Part shown: piece after piece, positions 27,702 to 36,637 of the stretch
How positions within the stretch are numbered: the stretch's first letter is position 1
How the letters are laid out: each line of letters opens with the position of its first letter
Origin: JAIVGV01 sp032229975
Lineage (GTDB): Bacteria; Acidobacteriota; Blastocatellia; Pyrinomonadales; Pyrinomonadaceae
Direction of reading: 5' to 3'
DNA: 64,000 bases
Assembly: GCA_032229975.1 (NCBI GenBank)
Contig: JAVXVG010000038.1
Coordinates: 1-64,000, forward strand
The notes under the pieces: generated by a model
What the model saw: the letters and a program-made list of their open reading frames with translations, nothing else
Told to the model about the DNA's origin: nothing
The model's database searches: none
Translations under genes and position numbers: made by a program

Positions 27702-28295
27702 ATGAGCTGGAAGGGCCACGACGGAGAGGGGCGCGGGAGCCGTTACGTGCACATCACAGAGACGCCGGACGTGAGCCACATCACGAACCCGGACGTGATG
27801 CACGAAGAGTCGGACGTGAACGTGAAAGGCGTCGGCGCGTTCGTCGGCATCCTCTTCGCCGGTCTCATCGTGATGGCCGTCATGATGATCGGTCTCTGGA
27901 AGGTCTTCGAGTGGAGAGCGCGCGTGGCCGATGAGCGCATCGCCGTCACGCCGATGGCGCGCACACAAGCTGAGCGTCTGCCGCCCACGCCGCGACTACA
28001 AGCCGCGCCCGGCTTCGCCTCGCTCGATGATCCGAAGATGAGTTTCGAGTTGAAGGAGCCCGCCGCCGAATGGAACGCGCTGCGCGAGAAGTGGGACTAT
28101 GAGTTGAAGAATCCAACCGCCGCCGATCCCAACACGCAGACGATGCGCGTGCCCATCGAGGATGCGAAGCGGATGCTGCTCGATAAGAATCTGCCCGCGC
28201 GCACGCAGCAGCCCGGCACGATCACTTGGAAGGGCCAAGATGTGCCGACGTATTCGAGCGCGGGTCGGCAGACCGAGAAGAGGATTCAGCATTAG
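27702..28295 (+). CDS. Single-TM protein of the act-cox cluster, function unknown
   Basis: A 197-residue protein placed between actF and the SCO gene. The N-terminal 45 residues are polar (V-H-I-T-E-T-P-D-V-S-H), one TM helix spans about 46-70, and the C-terminal 120 residues should be periplasmic, with P-T-P-R-L-Q and a repeat-like A-K-R-M-L-L-D-K-N. No heme, copper or Fe-S motif is present. By position it is probably an assembly or linker component of the complex III/oxidase supercomplex; that is inference. Confidence 0.7.
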   Translation: MSWKGHDGEGRGSRYVHITETPDVSHITNPDVMHEESDVNVKGVGAFVGILFAGLIVMAVMMIGLWKVFEWRARVADERIAVTPMARTQAERLPPTPRLQAAPGFASLDDPKMSFELKEPAAEWNALREKWDYELKNPTAADPNTQTMRVPIEDAKRMLLDKNLPARTQQPGTITWKGQDVPTYSSAGRQTEKRIQH

Positions 28296-28299
28296 AGAG

Positions 28300-28351
28300 T
28301 TAAAAGTTTGAAGTTGAAAGTTGAAAGTTGAAAGTCGCAGGTCGAAAGTTG
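28300..28351. repeat. TGAAAGT heptamer tandem ahead of the SCO gene
   Basis: GTTTGAAGTTGAAAGTTGAA AGTTGAAAGT followed by GTCGAAAGTTGAC: four near-identical copies of TTGAAAG-type words right after the preceding stop. An apparent TTG start for the SCO frame (28328) lies inside it. Confidence 0.65.
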
Positions 28352-28384
28352 ACGGATATAGTTTATAGCTCGTGGTTGGAAGCG

Positions 28385-29302
28385 ATGCCCGAAGGCGTGG
28401 GCGTGCGGCGCGCGTCGTTCGCGAGTCGCGCGTGGCAGATCGTTTCGCTCTGTGCGTTCTGTTTGTTGATTGTAATTTTTTGTCGCGGCATTGCGCGCGC
28501 GCAGTACGCGCAGCCGCCGCAGGGTGGTTTGGCGAGCCAGCAGCCGCCGGACACTTTGAAGAATATCGGTATCGACCAACGACTGAACAATCAACTTCCT
28601 TTCGATGCGACGTTCAAAGACGAGGCAGGCAACGTCGTTCACTTGGGCGACTACTTCGGCAAGGGGCGGCCCGTCGTCGTCTCGCTCGTCTATTACAAGT
28701 GCCCGATGCTGTGCAATCAGGTCTTGAACGGCTTGGTCGGCGGCATACGCGGGCAGCAGTTTCTCGTCGGCAGAGACTTCGACGTGGTGACCATCAGCTT
28801 CGACCCGCGCGAGACGCCGCAGGACGCCGCCGAGAAGAAGAAGATCGTCATGGGCGATCTCAGGCGAGCGGACGATCCAATCGCCGCCGGAGGCTGGCAC
28901 TTTCTGACGGGCGATAAGACGCAGATCGATCTGGTGGCTGATGCGGTCGGTTTCCACTATGCGTTTGACACGCGCACCAACCAGTTCGCACACGCTTCCG
29001 GTGTGATGGTCACGACGCCTGCGGGTAAGTTGTCGCGCTACTTCTATGGCATCGACTATGCGCCGCGCGATCTCAAGTTCGCGCTCGTCGAATCATCGGC
29101 GGGCAAGATCGGCACGGCGGTCGATAAGATCATTCTCTATTGCTATCACTACGATCCGACGACCGGCAAATACGGTTTCGTCATCATGAGCGCGATGCGC
29201 GTCGCCGGAGTCATGACGGTCTTGGGGTTGATCGCTCTGATCTTGATCCTGCGTCGCTCGCGCGCGGGCGACGCGTTGCGCGCCGCGAGAGGGACAGTTT
29301 AG
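28385..29302 (+). CDS. SCO1/SenC-type copper chaperone for cytochrome oxidase
   Basis: A 305-residue membrane-anchored thioredoxin-fold protein that delivers copper to, or reduces, the CuA site of cytochrome c oxidase. An N-terminal TM helix (about 17-37) precedes the SCO domain with the copper motif Y-Y-K-C-P-M-L-C-N (C-x-x-x-C) and the downstream ligand His in F-A-H-A-S-G. A second TM helix near the C-terminus (about 270-292) is typical of the longer SCO form. ATG 28385 is preferred; the frame extends to a TTG in the repeat at 28328. It lies six bases ahead of coxB. Confidence 0.88.
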   Translation: MPEGVGVRRASFASRAWQIVSLCAFCLLIVIFCRGIARAQYAQPPQGGLASQQPPDTLKNIGIDQRLNNQLPFDATFKDEAGNVVHLGDYFGKGRPVVVSLVYYKCPMLCNQVLNGLVGGIRGQQFLVGRDFDVVTISFDPRETPQDAAEKKKIVMGDLRRADDPIAAGGWHFLTGDKTQIDLVADAVGFHYAFDTRTNQFAHASGVMVTTPAGKLSRYFYGIDYAPRDLKFALVESSAGKIGTAVDKIILYCYHYDPTTGKYGFVIMSAMRVAGVMTVLGLIALILILRRSRAGDALRAARGTV

Positions 29303-29308
29303 AAAGAG

Positions 29309-30451
29309 ATGCAGTTGCCTTCGGTTCCATTCATGGCTGAGCGCGCCTCGACGGTCGGGGGCCAGTACGACGCGCTCTACGCCTACATCGCCGCGATCAC
29401 GATCTTCTTCTCGGTGCTCGTCGCCGCGTTGATCTTCTACTTCGCGGTGAAGTATCGACGCCGCGATCCATTAGAGATTCCAAGACCGAACGCAGGCTCT
29501 CTGAAACTCGAAACGATGTGGACGGTCATCCCGTTCCTCATCGCGATGACGATCTTCGCGTGGGGATCGAGTCTCTACTTCACGCTCTACCGGCAACCGA
29601 AAGAGGCGATAGAGATTTTCGTCGTCGGCAAGCAGTGGATGTGGAAGTTTCAACACACAGAGGGCCAGCGTGAGATCAACGAGCTGCACGTGCCGGTCGG
29701 CAGTCGCGTGAAGTTGACGCTGACGACCGAAGACGTGATCCACGCCTTCGCCGTCCCCGCGTTTCGCATACGCTCCGACGTTGTGCCGGGCAAGTACACC
29801 TACGCTTGGTTCGAGGCGACGAAGACCGGACGCTTTCATCTCTTCTGCACGGAGTATTGCGGCACGAATCATTCGGGGATGAACGGCTGGGTCGAGGTGA
29901 TGGACCCGACCGCGTATCAGACTTGGCTCGCGGGCGGCGGATCGGAATCACCTTCGGCGTCGGGCGAGAAACTTTTCCAATCCGTCGGCTGCGCGACTTG
30001 TCATAAACTCGACTCGCAAGGAAGGGGCCCCAATCTGACGGGCGTCTTCGGCAAGCCGCAGGAGTTGGCGGACGGCTCGACCGTGACGGTTGATGATGCT
30101 TACGTGCGCGAGTCGATCTTGAATCCGCAGGCGAAGACGGTCGCGGGCTTCCAACAGATCATGCCGACGTATCAGGGCCAGTTGAGCGAGGAGCAGGTCT
30201 TGCAGCTCATCGCCTACATACGTTCGCTCGGCAGCACGCAGCAGGACGCGGGCGCGACCACGGGCTCGCACCCTCAGAGTTCAAACGTGGCGACGACGAC
30301 CGGCGCGGTCGCGCCCGACGCGCAACGCTCAAACCCGCTCGCGCCCACGCAACCGCACGGCGCAAGCGGCGCGAACACTTCGACGCGCACGCAGGTCAAC
30401 GCGACGAATGCGAACGGCGGCGGATCGAGTCGCGGCAACAGCAACAGGTGA
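29309..30451 (+). CDS. coxB: Cytochrome c oxidase subunit II with fused cytochrome c domain
   Basis: A 380-residue caa3-type subunit II. Two TM helices (about 22-48 and 66-88) are followed by the cupredoxin domain with the CuA ligands C-T-E-Y-C-G-T-N-H-S-G-M (Cys180, Cys184, His188, Met191) and W-M-W-K-F-Q. A class I cytochrome c domain with C-A-T-C-H at 228-232 and distal Met in Q-I-M-P-T-Y comes next. The last 65 residues are a low-complexity Ser/Thr/Ala/Gln tail. The fused heme accepts electrons from ActE or a soluble cytochrome. Confidence 0.93.
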   Translation: MQLPSVPFMAERASTVGGQYDALYAYIAAITIFFSVLVAALIFYFAVKYRRRDPLEIPRPNAGSLKLETMWTVIPFLIAMTIFAWGSSLYFTLYRQPKEAIEIFVVGKQWMWKFQHTEGQREINELHVPVGSRVKLTLTTEDVIHAFAVPAFRIRSDVVPGKYTYAWFEATKTGRFHLFCTEYCGTNHSGMNGWVEVMDPTAYQTWLAGGGSESPSASGEKLFQSVGCATCHKLDSQGRGPNLTGVFGKPQELADGSTVTVDDAYVRESILNPQAKTVAGFQQIMPTYQGQLSEEQVLQLIAYIRSLGSTQQDAGATTGSHPQSSNVATTTGAVAPDAQRSNPLAPTQPHGASGANTSTRTQVNATNANGGGSSRGNSNR

Positions 30452-30479
30452 GCAAGTAGGGAAGAGAAGTTAAACGGTC

Positions 30480-32228
30480 ATGAGTTCGATTAACCAACCA
30501 CCGCCGCATGAAGGTATGTCGCCGCGTTCTTTCGAGCCGCGCGTCCGCTTCGCGCACACGAACTACATCAACGCGCATTACGGCATCAAGTCGTGGCTGC
30601 TGACGAGGGATCACAAGCGCATCGCGCTTTTGTACCTCGCCTCGATCACGCTCTTCTTCATACTCGGCGGCATCTACGCGATGATGATCCGGCTGGAGCT
30701 TTTAACGCCGGCCAACGATCTCTTCGTGCCCGCGACCTACAACAAGCTCTTCACGCAGCACGGCATCATCATGATCTTCTTCTTCCTCATCCCGTCGATC
30801 CCGGCGGTCTTGGGGAACTTTCTCGTGCCCTTGATGATCGGCGCGAAGGATTTAGCGTTCCCGCGCATCAACCTGCTCAGTTGGTATCTCTACATCATCG
30901 CCGCCGGGATCGTCATCTGGGCCCTCTTGAACGGCGGCGTCGATACAGGCTGGACGTTCTACACGCCTTACTCGACGACGTTCTCGAACTCTTACGTGGT
31001 GGCCGTCGGACTCGGCATCTTCGTCAACGGCTTCTCGTCGATCCTGACGGGCTTGAACTTCATCGTCACGATCCACACGATGCGCGCGCCCGGCATGACT
31101 TGGTTTCGCCTGCCGCTCTTCATCTGGTCAACTTATGCGACGAGCCTCATCATGGTGCTCGGCACGCCCGTCATCGCGATCACGATCCTGCTCGTCGCGT
31201 TGGAGCGGCTCGCGCACATCGGCATCTTCGATCCACGCCTCGGCGGCGATCCAGTCCTCTTCCAACACTTCTTCTGGTTCTACTCGCACCCCGCCGTCTA
31301 TATCATGATCCTGCCCTCGATGGGCGTGGTCTCGGAACTCATCTCGACGCATTCGCGCAAAAATATCTTCGGCTACACGTTCGTCGCGTTCTCGTCGCTC
31401 GCTATCGCAGTCTTCGGCTTCCTCGTCTGGGGCCATCACCTGTTCACTTCGAGCCAGTCGGTTTACGCAGGGATGATCTTCTCGGTCATCTCTTTCACGG
31501 TGGCGATTCCCTCGGCGGTCAAAGTCTTCAACTGGACGGCGACGCTCTACAAGGGCTCGATCTCTTATTCGACGCCGATGCTCTACGCGATGGGCTTCAT
31601 CGGCTTGTTCACCATCGGCGGCTTGACCGGCCTCTTCCTCGCAAGTTTAGGGACGGACGTACACCTGACAGACACCTACTTCATCGTCGCGCACTTCCAC
31701 TACATCATGGTCGGCGGCGCGCTGATGGGTTATCTCGGCGGCTTGCACAACTGGTGGCCCAAGATCACGGGAAGAATGTATCCAGAGGGTTGGGGCCGGT
31801 TTAGCGCGCTCGTCATCTTCGTTGGGTTTAATCTGACGTTCTTCCCGCAATTCCTGCTTGGCACGTTGGGTATGCCGCGACGCTACGCCGCTTATCCGGC
31901 GGACGAGCCCGTGTGGCAGGTCTTGAACGTGATGAGCACGGCGGGCGCGTCGATCCTCGCCGTGGGTCTGTTGATTCCGGGCATCTACTTCATCTGGTCG
32001 ATGCGCTACGGCAAGTTCGCGCCCGCCAATCCATGGCCCGCCACAGGTCTCGAATGGCGCACGCCTTCGCCGCCGCCCACAGAGAATTTCATCGTCACGC
32101 CGGTCGTCACGTGGGAGGCTTACGAGTACAGGCCCGTCGAGGAGATGGGCATCATCGGCGTGACCGACGAGGACACGTCGCGCGCAGCGCAGCCCGCGCA
32201 CGGCGCGAACGCTGACTTGAAGAGCTAG
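30480..32228 (+). CDS. coxA: Cytochrome c oxidase subunit I, A2-type
   Basis: A 582-residue heme-copper oxygen reductase catalytic subunit with 12 or more TM helices. The binuclear-site block reads W-F-Y-S-H-P-A-V-Y: His270 binds CuB and Tyr274 would crosslink. Instead of the Glu of classic A1 oxidases (H-P-E-V) there is Tyr268-Ser269, the mark of A2-type enzymes such as the Rhodothermus caa3. W-G-H-H-L-F supplies the other CuB histidines and H-F-H-Y-I-M the heme ligands. It reduces oxygen to water and pumps protons. Confidence 0.94.
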   Translation: MSSINQPPPHEGMSPRSFEPRVRFAHTNYINAHYGIKSWLLTRDHKRIALLYLASITLFFILGGIYAMMIRLELLTPANDLFVPATYNKLFTQHGIIMIFFFLIPSIPAVLGNFLVPLMIGAKDLAFPRINLLSWYLYIIAAGIVIWALLNGGVDTGWTFYTPYSTTFSNSYVVAVGLGIFVNGFSSILTGLNFIVTIHTMRAPGMTWFRLPLFIWSTYATSLIMVLGTPVIAITILLVALERLAHIGIFDPRLGGDPVLFQHFFWFYSHPAVYIMILPSMGVVSELISTHSRKNIFGYTFVAFSSLAIAVFGFLVWGHHLFTSSQSVYAGMIFSVISFTVAIPSAVKVFNWTATLYKGSISYSTPMLYAMGFIGLFTIGGLTGLFLASLGTDVHLTDTYFIVAHFHYIMVGGALMGYLGGLHNWWPKITGRMYPEGWGRFSALVIFVGFNLTFFPQFLLGTLGMPRRYAAYPADEPVWQVLNVMSTAGASILAVGLLIPGIYFIWSMRYGKFAPANPWPATGLEWRTPSPPPTENFIVTPVVTWEAYEYRPVEEMGIIGVTDEDTSRAAQPAHGANADLKS

Positions 32229-32243
32229 AAGGGGGCAGCGAGT

Positions 32244-32972
32244 TTGTCTTACTCAATCGATGAGATTCACCTGACGGACGCCGAGCATCACGCGGCGACC
32301 GCGCTTGCGCACCACTTCGATAATCTCGAACAGCAGCGCGAGGCGGGCTCGCTTGGAATGTGGGTCTTCCTCATCACCGAGATCATGTTCTTCGGCGGGC
32401 TCTTCACCGCCTACACGATCTATCGCACGCAGCACGAGGCTTCATTCGCTTACGCGAGTTCGACATTGAACTGGAAACTCGGCGCGCTCAACACGGTCGT
32501 GCTCATCACAAGCAGTTTGACGATGGCCCTCGCCGTCTATTTCGCGCAAGTCGGCAGACGACGTAACCAGATCGTCTTCCTCGTGCTCACGGTCGTGCTC
32601 GGAGCGACGTTCCTCGTCGTCAAGTCAATCGAGTATGCGGAGAAGATTCGCGATCATCACGTCCCCATCGCTGGCTTCTGGCATTGGGACACGACTGAGC
32701 GACCGATCCCTGCGGGTGTGCAAGAGCGATCCGTTCAGATGTTCTACTGGATTTACTTCGCGATGACCGGCCTTCACGCGCTCCACATGATCATCGGCAT
32801 CGGCATCATGTTGTTTCTGATCTATTTCGCTTATCGCGGACGCTACACGCCGGAGTATCATTCGCCGGTCGAGAACAGTGGCCTCTACTGGCACTTCGTT
32901 GACATCGTCTGGATTTTCCTCTTTCCCCTGCTCTACCTGCTCGGCGCGCACCTGACGCACGGCGGGCACTGA
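32244..32972 (+). CDS. coxC: Cytochrome c oxidase subunit III
   Basis: A 242-residue membrane protein with seven TM helices. F-L-I-T-E-I-M-F-F-G-G-L-F near residue 42 and W-H-F-V-D-I-V-W-I-F-L-F-P near 215 are strongly conserved subunit III blocks. It starts with TTG at 32244 behind GGGGGCAGCGAG; the first in-frame ATG is far inside the protein. It stabilises proton uptake in subunit I. Confidence 0.92.
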   Translation: MSYSIDEIHLTDAEHHAATALAHHFDNLEQQREAGSLGMWVFLITEIMFFGGLFTAYTIYRTQHEASFAYASSTLNWKLGALNTVVLITSSLTMALAVYFAQVGRRRNQIVFLVLTVVLGATFLVVKSIEYAEKIRDHHVPIAGFWHWDTTERPIPAGVQERSVQMFYWIYFAMTGLHALHMIIGIGIMLFLIYFAYRGRYTPEYHSPVENSGLYWHFVDIVWIFLFPLLYLLGAHLTHGGH

Positions 32973-32986
32973 AGGGTTGATTCGTC

Positions 32987-33295
32987 ATGTCGGAACACAT
33001 CGTCCCACGCAAAGTTTATTACGCGATCTTCGCCGCGCTGATGGCCCTCACCGCGCTGACGGTCTTCGCCGCGAACATCTCGTTCAAGAGCGAAGCCATC
33101 GGCACGGTCATCGCGTTGACCATCGCCGTCACGAAAGCGACGCTCGTCATTCTCTACTTCATGCACGTCCGCTACAGCTCGCGTCTCACGTGGGTCGTCA
33201 TCGCGAGCGGCTTCCTCTGGCTGGCTATCATGATCGGGCTCACGCTCTCCGATGTCCTGACGCGCAGTTGGTCGCAACTACCCGGCGGCAGATGA
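32987..33295 (+). CDS. coxD: Cytochrome c oxidase subunit IV (prokaryotic type)
   Basis: A 102-residue protein with three TM helices (about 10-30, 38-58 and 66-88), including the conserved K-A-T-L-V-I-L-Y-F-M-H-V block of bacterial subunit IV. It is the last gene of the act-cox operon, 14 bases after coxC. No convincing terminator follows. Confidence 0.88.
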   Translation: MSEHIVPRKVYYAIFAALMALTALTVFAANISFKSEAIGTVIALTIAVTKATLVILYFMHVRYSSRLTWVVIASGFLWLAIMIGLTLSDVLTRSWSQLPGGR

Positions 33296-33409
33296 AGGCG
33301 CGACACGATTCGACCAACCAAAGCAGATAGTCTTGGCGAGGTTCTTTTGCGAACCCGTGCGCAGTCCGCTTCGTTTAATCGTGCAGAGGGCTCTCGACAG
33401 GGCTCGCAT

Positions 33410-33439
33410 TTGTGAAACGGCGCGCGGCGAGTTTAGAAT
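33410..33439 (+). promoter_or_regulatory. Candidate promoter of the zinc-ribbon/DUF4097 gene
   Basis: TTGTGA at 33410-33415 and TAGAAT at 33434-33439 with an 18-base spacer, about 94 bases ahead of the start codon at 33533. Confidence 0.35.
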
Positions 33440-33532
33440 CCCAGCGCGAGTTGAGAATCTTCAACTTGCTTCTGAACCGATCATGCGCAGGCGCGACGCT
33501 CTCTGAACTAATCGACAAACGGCGGTGACGCG

Positions 33533-34750
33533 ATGAATGAAAGTTGTAGCAACTGCGGCGCGGAACTTTTCGAGAGGCAACAATTCTGCCGTCAATGCGG
33601 CGCGCCGACGCGCAATCTCTCTTCGGGAGAGATGCCGACGCAGATCTTCTCCGGCGGAAGGCCGTCGCAGCCCACGACGCCGCAGCAGGCCGCGCAGCGG
33701 CCCTTTTCGAGCACGACGCCGCTCGCGAGCCGCGACACGGATTCGGTCTATCACTCCAGCTTCGCCGCACAGTACCAGACACCTGCGGGTGTACCCGCCG
33801 CGTTCCCGACCGAGACGGCGCAACTGCAACGCAAGCGGCACAAGTGGCGCGGCTGGCTGATCGCGATCCTATGCCTCGTCGTCTTCTTCGGCGCGGGCTC
33901 GTTCTTCGTCGCACAGGTGATCGTGGATCGGGTCAGGCACAGGATCGTCGTTCACAAAGAGACTTCGGCGCGCGGCATACCCGCGATCCCTGCGATGCCT
34001 GCGATGCCTGCGATTCCCGACATGGACGAAGCGAGTACGGAGGGCCTGTCGCCACTTGATGAAGCGGGCGCGCAAGTGTCGGGCGACAAGACCGTCTTCA
34101 CCAAGACCTTCGCGCTTAGGCCGGACGCGGCCTTCTCGCTCCAACAGATCAGGGGCGACGTGACGATTGAGGGCTGGGATCAGAATCAGGCACAGGTGAC
34201 GATCACGAAGCGCGGCGGCGACGCCGAAGAACGCGCCGGCGTCGAGATCATGCACGCGGTGAACGACAAAGGCTTGACGCTTCACTCGCCCGAAGAGATG
34301 GACGAGTTGAAGGAGATCAAGTATGAGATCAAACTCCCGCGCGCGCTCCGTCAGATCGAGATCAACTCGCTCGAATCCAACGTGACGCTCTCGAATCTCG
34401 CGGGCAGCGTCGCAATCAAAACGATGAAGGGCGACTTCTCCATCAAGGGCCTGACCGGCACGGTCGATCTACGCACGATGAAGGGCGACATCTCGGTCGA
34501 TCTGAAGAGCGCAACGCCCGCGCAGTCGCAGAGCTACAACACCGTCAAAGGCGATATCACGCTCGCGCTCGAAGGCGCGAACGCGCAAGTGCAAGCCGAG
34601 ACAGTGACGGGCAGCGTGAGTGCGGACGAAGGGCTCGGCGTCAATATCGAGAAGCAGTTCGCGGGCTCGCGCGCGTCTGGCCCGGTCGGCAAGGGAGGCC
34701 AGACGGTCGCGGCGAAGACCGTGAGCGGGAGCATAAAGATCAAGAAATAG
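33533..34750 (+). CDS. Zinc-ribbon, single-TM protein with DUF4097 beta-helix domain
   Basis: A 405-residue membrane protein. The N-terminal zinc ribbon has Cys5, Cys8, Cys19 and Cys22 (C-S-N-C ... C-R-Q-C). After a disordered Pro/Thr/Ser stretch comes one TM helix (about 105-128). The extracytoplasmic part has a P-A-M-P-A-I-P tract and, from about 200, a DUF4097-type right-handed beta-helix built from short repeats such as S-N-V-T-L-S-N-L-A-G and G-D-I-T-L-A-L-E-G. DUF4097 domains occur in adhesin-like and stress-sensing membrane proteins; a role in surface sensing is inference. Confidence 0.8.
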   Translation: MNESCSNCGAELFERQQFCRQCGAPTRNLSSGEMPTQIFSGGRPSQPTTPQQAAQRPFSSTTPLASRDTDSVYHSSFAAQYQTPAGVPAAFPTETAQLQRKRHKWRGWLIAILCLVVFFGAGSFFVAQVIVDRVRHRIVVHKETSARGIPAIPAMPAMPAIPDMDEASTEGLSPLDEAGAQVSGDKTVFTKTFALRPDAAFSLQQIRGDVTIEGWDQNQAQVTITKRGGDAEERAGVEIMHAVNDKGLTLHSPEEMDELKEIKYEIKLPRALRQIEINSLESNVTLSNLAGSVAIKTMKGDFSIKGLTGTVDLRTMKGDISVDLKSATPAQSQSYNTVKGDITLALEGANAQVQAETVTGSVSADEGLGVNIEKQFAGSRASGPVGKGGQTVAAKTVSGSIKIKK

Positions 34751-34815
34751 CGACGCGCTTAGCCGCAACCACGGAAATTCCTCACGTCTCCGCGCACGCG
34801 GCGCGCGGTTAGGGT

Positions 34816-34821
34816 TATAAT
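34816..34821 (+). promoter_or_regulatory. Candidate -10 box of the UbiB-like gene
   Basis: A perfect TATAAT at 34816-34821 lies 80 bases ahead of the start codon; the -35 region is weak. Confidence 0.35.
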
Positions 34822-34901
34822 CCTCCGGCGGTCATCTCTTCCTAAAATTCCGATCCGAAGTTCGATCCATCGATCACGACACGCGAGGGGCGCGCGCGAT
34901 A

Positions 34902-36590
34902 ATGAGCATCCTGCCGAAGACCGAGCACTTGAAACGCTACAAGGACGTGGCGCTGCTGCTGATGAAGTACGGGCGCTCCGATCTCGTCAAAGGATCGGGA
35001 CTTGAATCCGCGCTCGTCGAAGAAGACATGGCGGAGAACAAGTCCGCGCCGAAGGCTGAAGACCTCGCAGACGATCTCGAACGCTTGGGTCCCACCTTCG
35101 TCAAGCTCGGTCAACTGCTCTCGACGCGCGCAGACCTCTTGCCGCCGCCCTACCTCGAAGCTCTCGCGCGCTTGCAGGACAGCGTGGGGCCGGTCTCGTT
35201 CGCGGAGATCGAGCGGATCGTCGAGTCGGAGTTGGGCGTGCGTCTGTCGAAAGCGTTCGCGCGCTTCGATTCGCAGCCGATGGCCTCGGCGTCTCTGGGC
35301 CAGGTGCATCGCGCCGAGATGCGAGACGGGCGCGAGGTCGTCGTCAAAGTGCAGCGACCGAACATACGCGAGCAGATGGTCGATGACTTCGACGCGCTCG
35401 AAGAGGTCGCGGGCTTTCTCGACGCGCGCACAGAGATAGGTCGTCGCTACGAGTTCACGCCGATGGTGCAGGAGTTGCGCAAGAGCGTGATACGCGAGTT
35501 GGATTACAAAGAGGAGGCCGGCAATCTTCTCACCTTCGCCGACAACCTCGCCAACTTCGAGTCGGTCTTCGTCCCGCGCCCCGTCGCAGACTACACCACC
35601 ACGCGCGTGCTCACGATGGAGTACGTGCACGGCAAGAAGATCACAGACCTTTCGCCGCTCGGTTTGATGGAGATCGACGGCGCGCGTCTCGCCGAAGAAC
35701 TCTTCCGCGCTTATCTTCAGCAGATACTCGTGGACGGCGTCTTTCACGCCGACCCGCACCCCGGCAACGTCTTCATCTCCGACGACGGCGCGCGCATCAT
35801 CCTCCTCGATCTCGGCATGGTCGGGCACGTCGCGTCCGCCTTTCAGGACAACCTGCTGCGTCTGCTGCTGGCCATCGCGGAGGGGCGCGGCGAGGACGTG
35901 TCGGACATGACGATCCGCATGGGCGAGAAGAAGGGCGGCTTCGACGAGACAGACTTCAAGCGACGCATCACAGACCTCGTCGTGCGCCACACAGATGCGC
36001 CGATGAACAAGATCGACGCGGGCGCGGTCGTCCTAGAGATCACGCGCATCGGCGCGGAGTGCAACTTTCGCCTGCCCTCGGAGTTCACTCTGATCGCGAA
36101 GGCCCTGTTGAACCTCGACCGCGTCGTCTATACGCTCTCGCCTTCGTTCGATCCGAACGCCACCATTCGCGGCTACGCGACCGAGATTCTTCAGCACCGT
36201 TTGCTCAAAGTGTTCGAGCCCGGCAATCTGATGTCGAGCTTGATCGATCTCAAAGAGTTTGCCGAGCGACTGCCGAGCCGCGTCAACAAGATTCTCGACG
36301 CCATCGGCAACAACGATCTACAGATCAAGGTGGATGCGCTCGACGAAAAAGTTTTGATGGAGGGCGCGCAGAAGATCGCCAATCGCATCACGATGGGCGT
36401 CGTCATCGCTTCGATGATCATCGGCGCGGCTCTGCTGATGAGAGTCGAGACAGCGTTCAAAATCTTCGGCTACCCCGGACTCGCCATCATCTGCTTCCTG
36501 CTGGCCGCCGCCGCCGGTGCGTACCTCCTCATCATCATTCTCTTCTACGATCAGCCCATCAAAAAAAGAACCCACCACGACGAGGACTGA
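34902..36590 (+). CDS. UbiB/ABC1/ADCK-family atypical kinase
   Basis: A 562-residue protein-kinase-like protein. The family-specific N-terminal motif is seen in F-V-K-L-G-Q-L-L-S-T-R (KxGQ, near 70), then A-S-L-G-Q-V-H-R-A, V-V-K-V-Q-R-P, H-A-D-P-H-P-G-N-V-F and L-L-D-L-G-M-V-G for nucleotide and metal binding. Two TM helices close the C-terminus (about 500-525 and 530-550). These proteins support isoprenoid-quinone synthesis or lipid handling by ATPase rather than kinase activity. Its place just after the respiratory operon fits a quinone link, but the neighbouring genes are not quinone genes. Confidence 0.88.
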   Translation: MSILPKTEHLKRYKDVALLLMKYGRSDLVKGSGLESALVEEDMAENKSAPKAEDLADDLERLGPTFVKLGQLLSTRADLLPPPYLEALARLQDSVGPVSFAEIERIVESELGVRLSKAFARFDSQPMASASLGQVHRAEMRDGREVVVKVQRPNIREQMVDDFDALEEVAGFLDARTEIGRRYEFTPMVQELRKSVIRELDYKEEAGNLLTFADNLANFESVFVPRPVADYTTTRVLTMEYVHGKKITDLSPLGLMEIDGARLAEELFRAYLQQILVDGVFHADPHPGNVFISDDGARIILLDLGMVGHVASAFQDNLLRLLLAIAEGRGEDVSDMTIRMGEKKGGFDETDFKRRITDLVVRHTDAPMNKIDAGAVVLEITRIGAECNFRLPSEFTLIAKALLNLDRVVYTLSPSFDPNATIRGYATEILQHRLLKVFEPGNLMSSLIDLKEFAERLPSRVNKILDAIGNNDLQIKVDALDEKVLMEGAQKIANRITMGVVIASMIIGAALLMRVETAFKIFGYPGLAIICFLLAAAAGAYLLIIILFYDQPIKKRTHHDED

Positions 36591-36637
36591 TCCTTCAACG
36601 TCGCGGCGGGCCCTCGCCAACCTGATAACTTCGTCGC

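Noticed and set aside
33296..33409. Terminator after coxD
   Set aside because: Only a 6-bp stem (GAGGTTC/GAACCC) without U-run; too weak to call.
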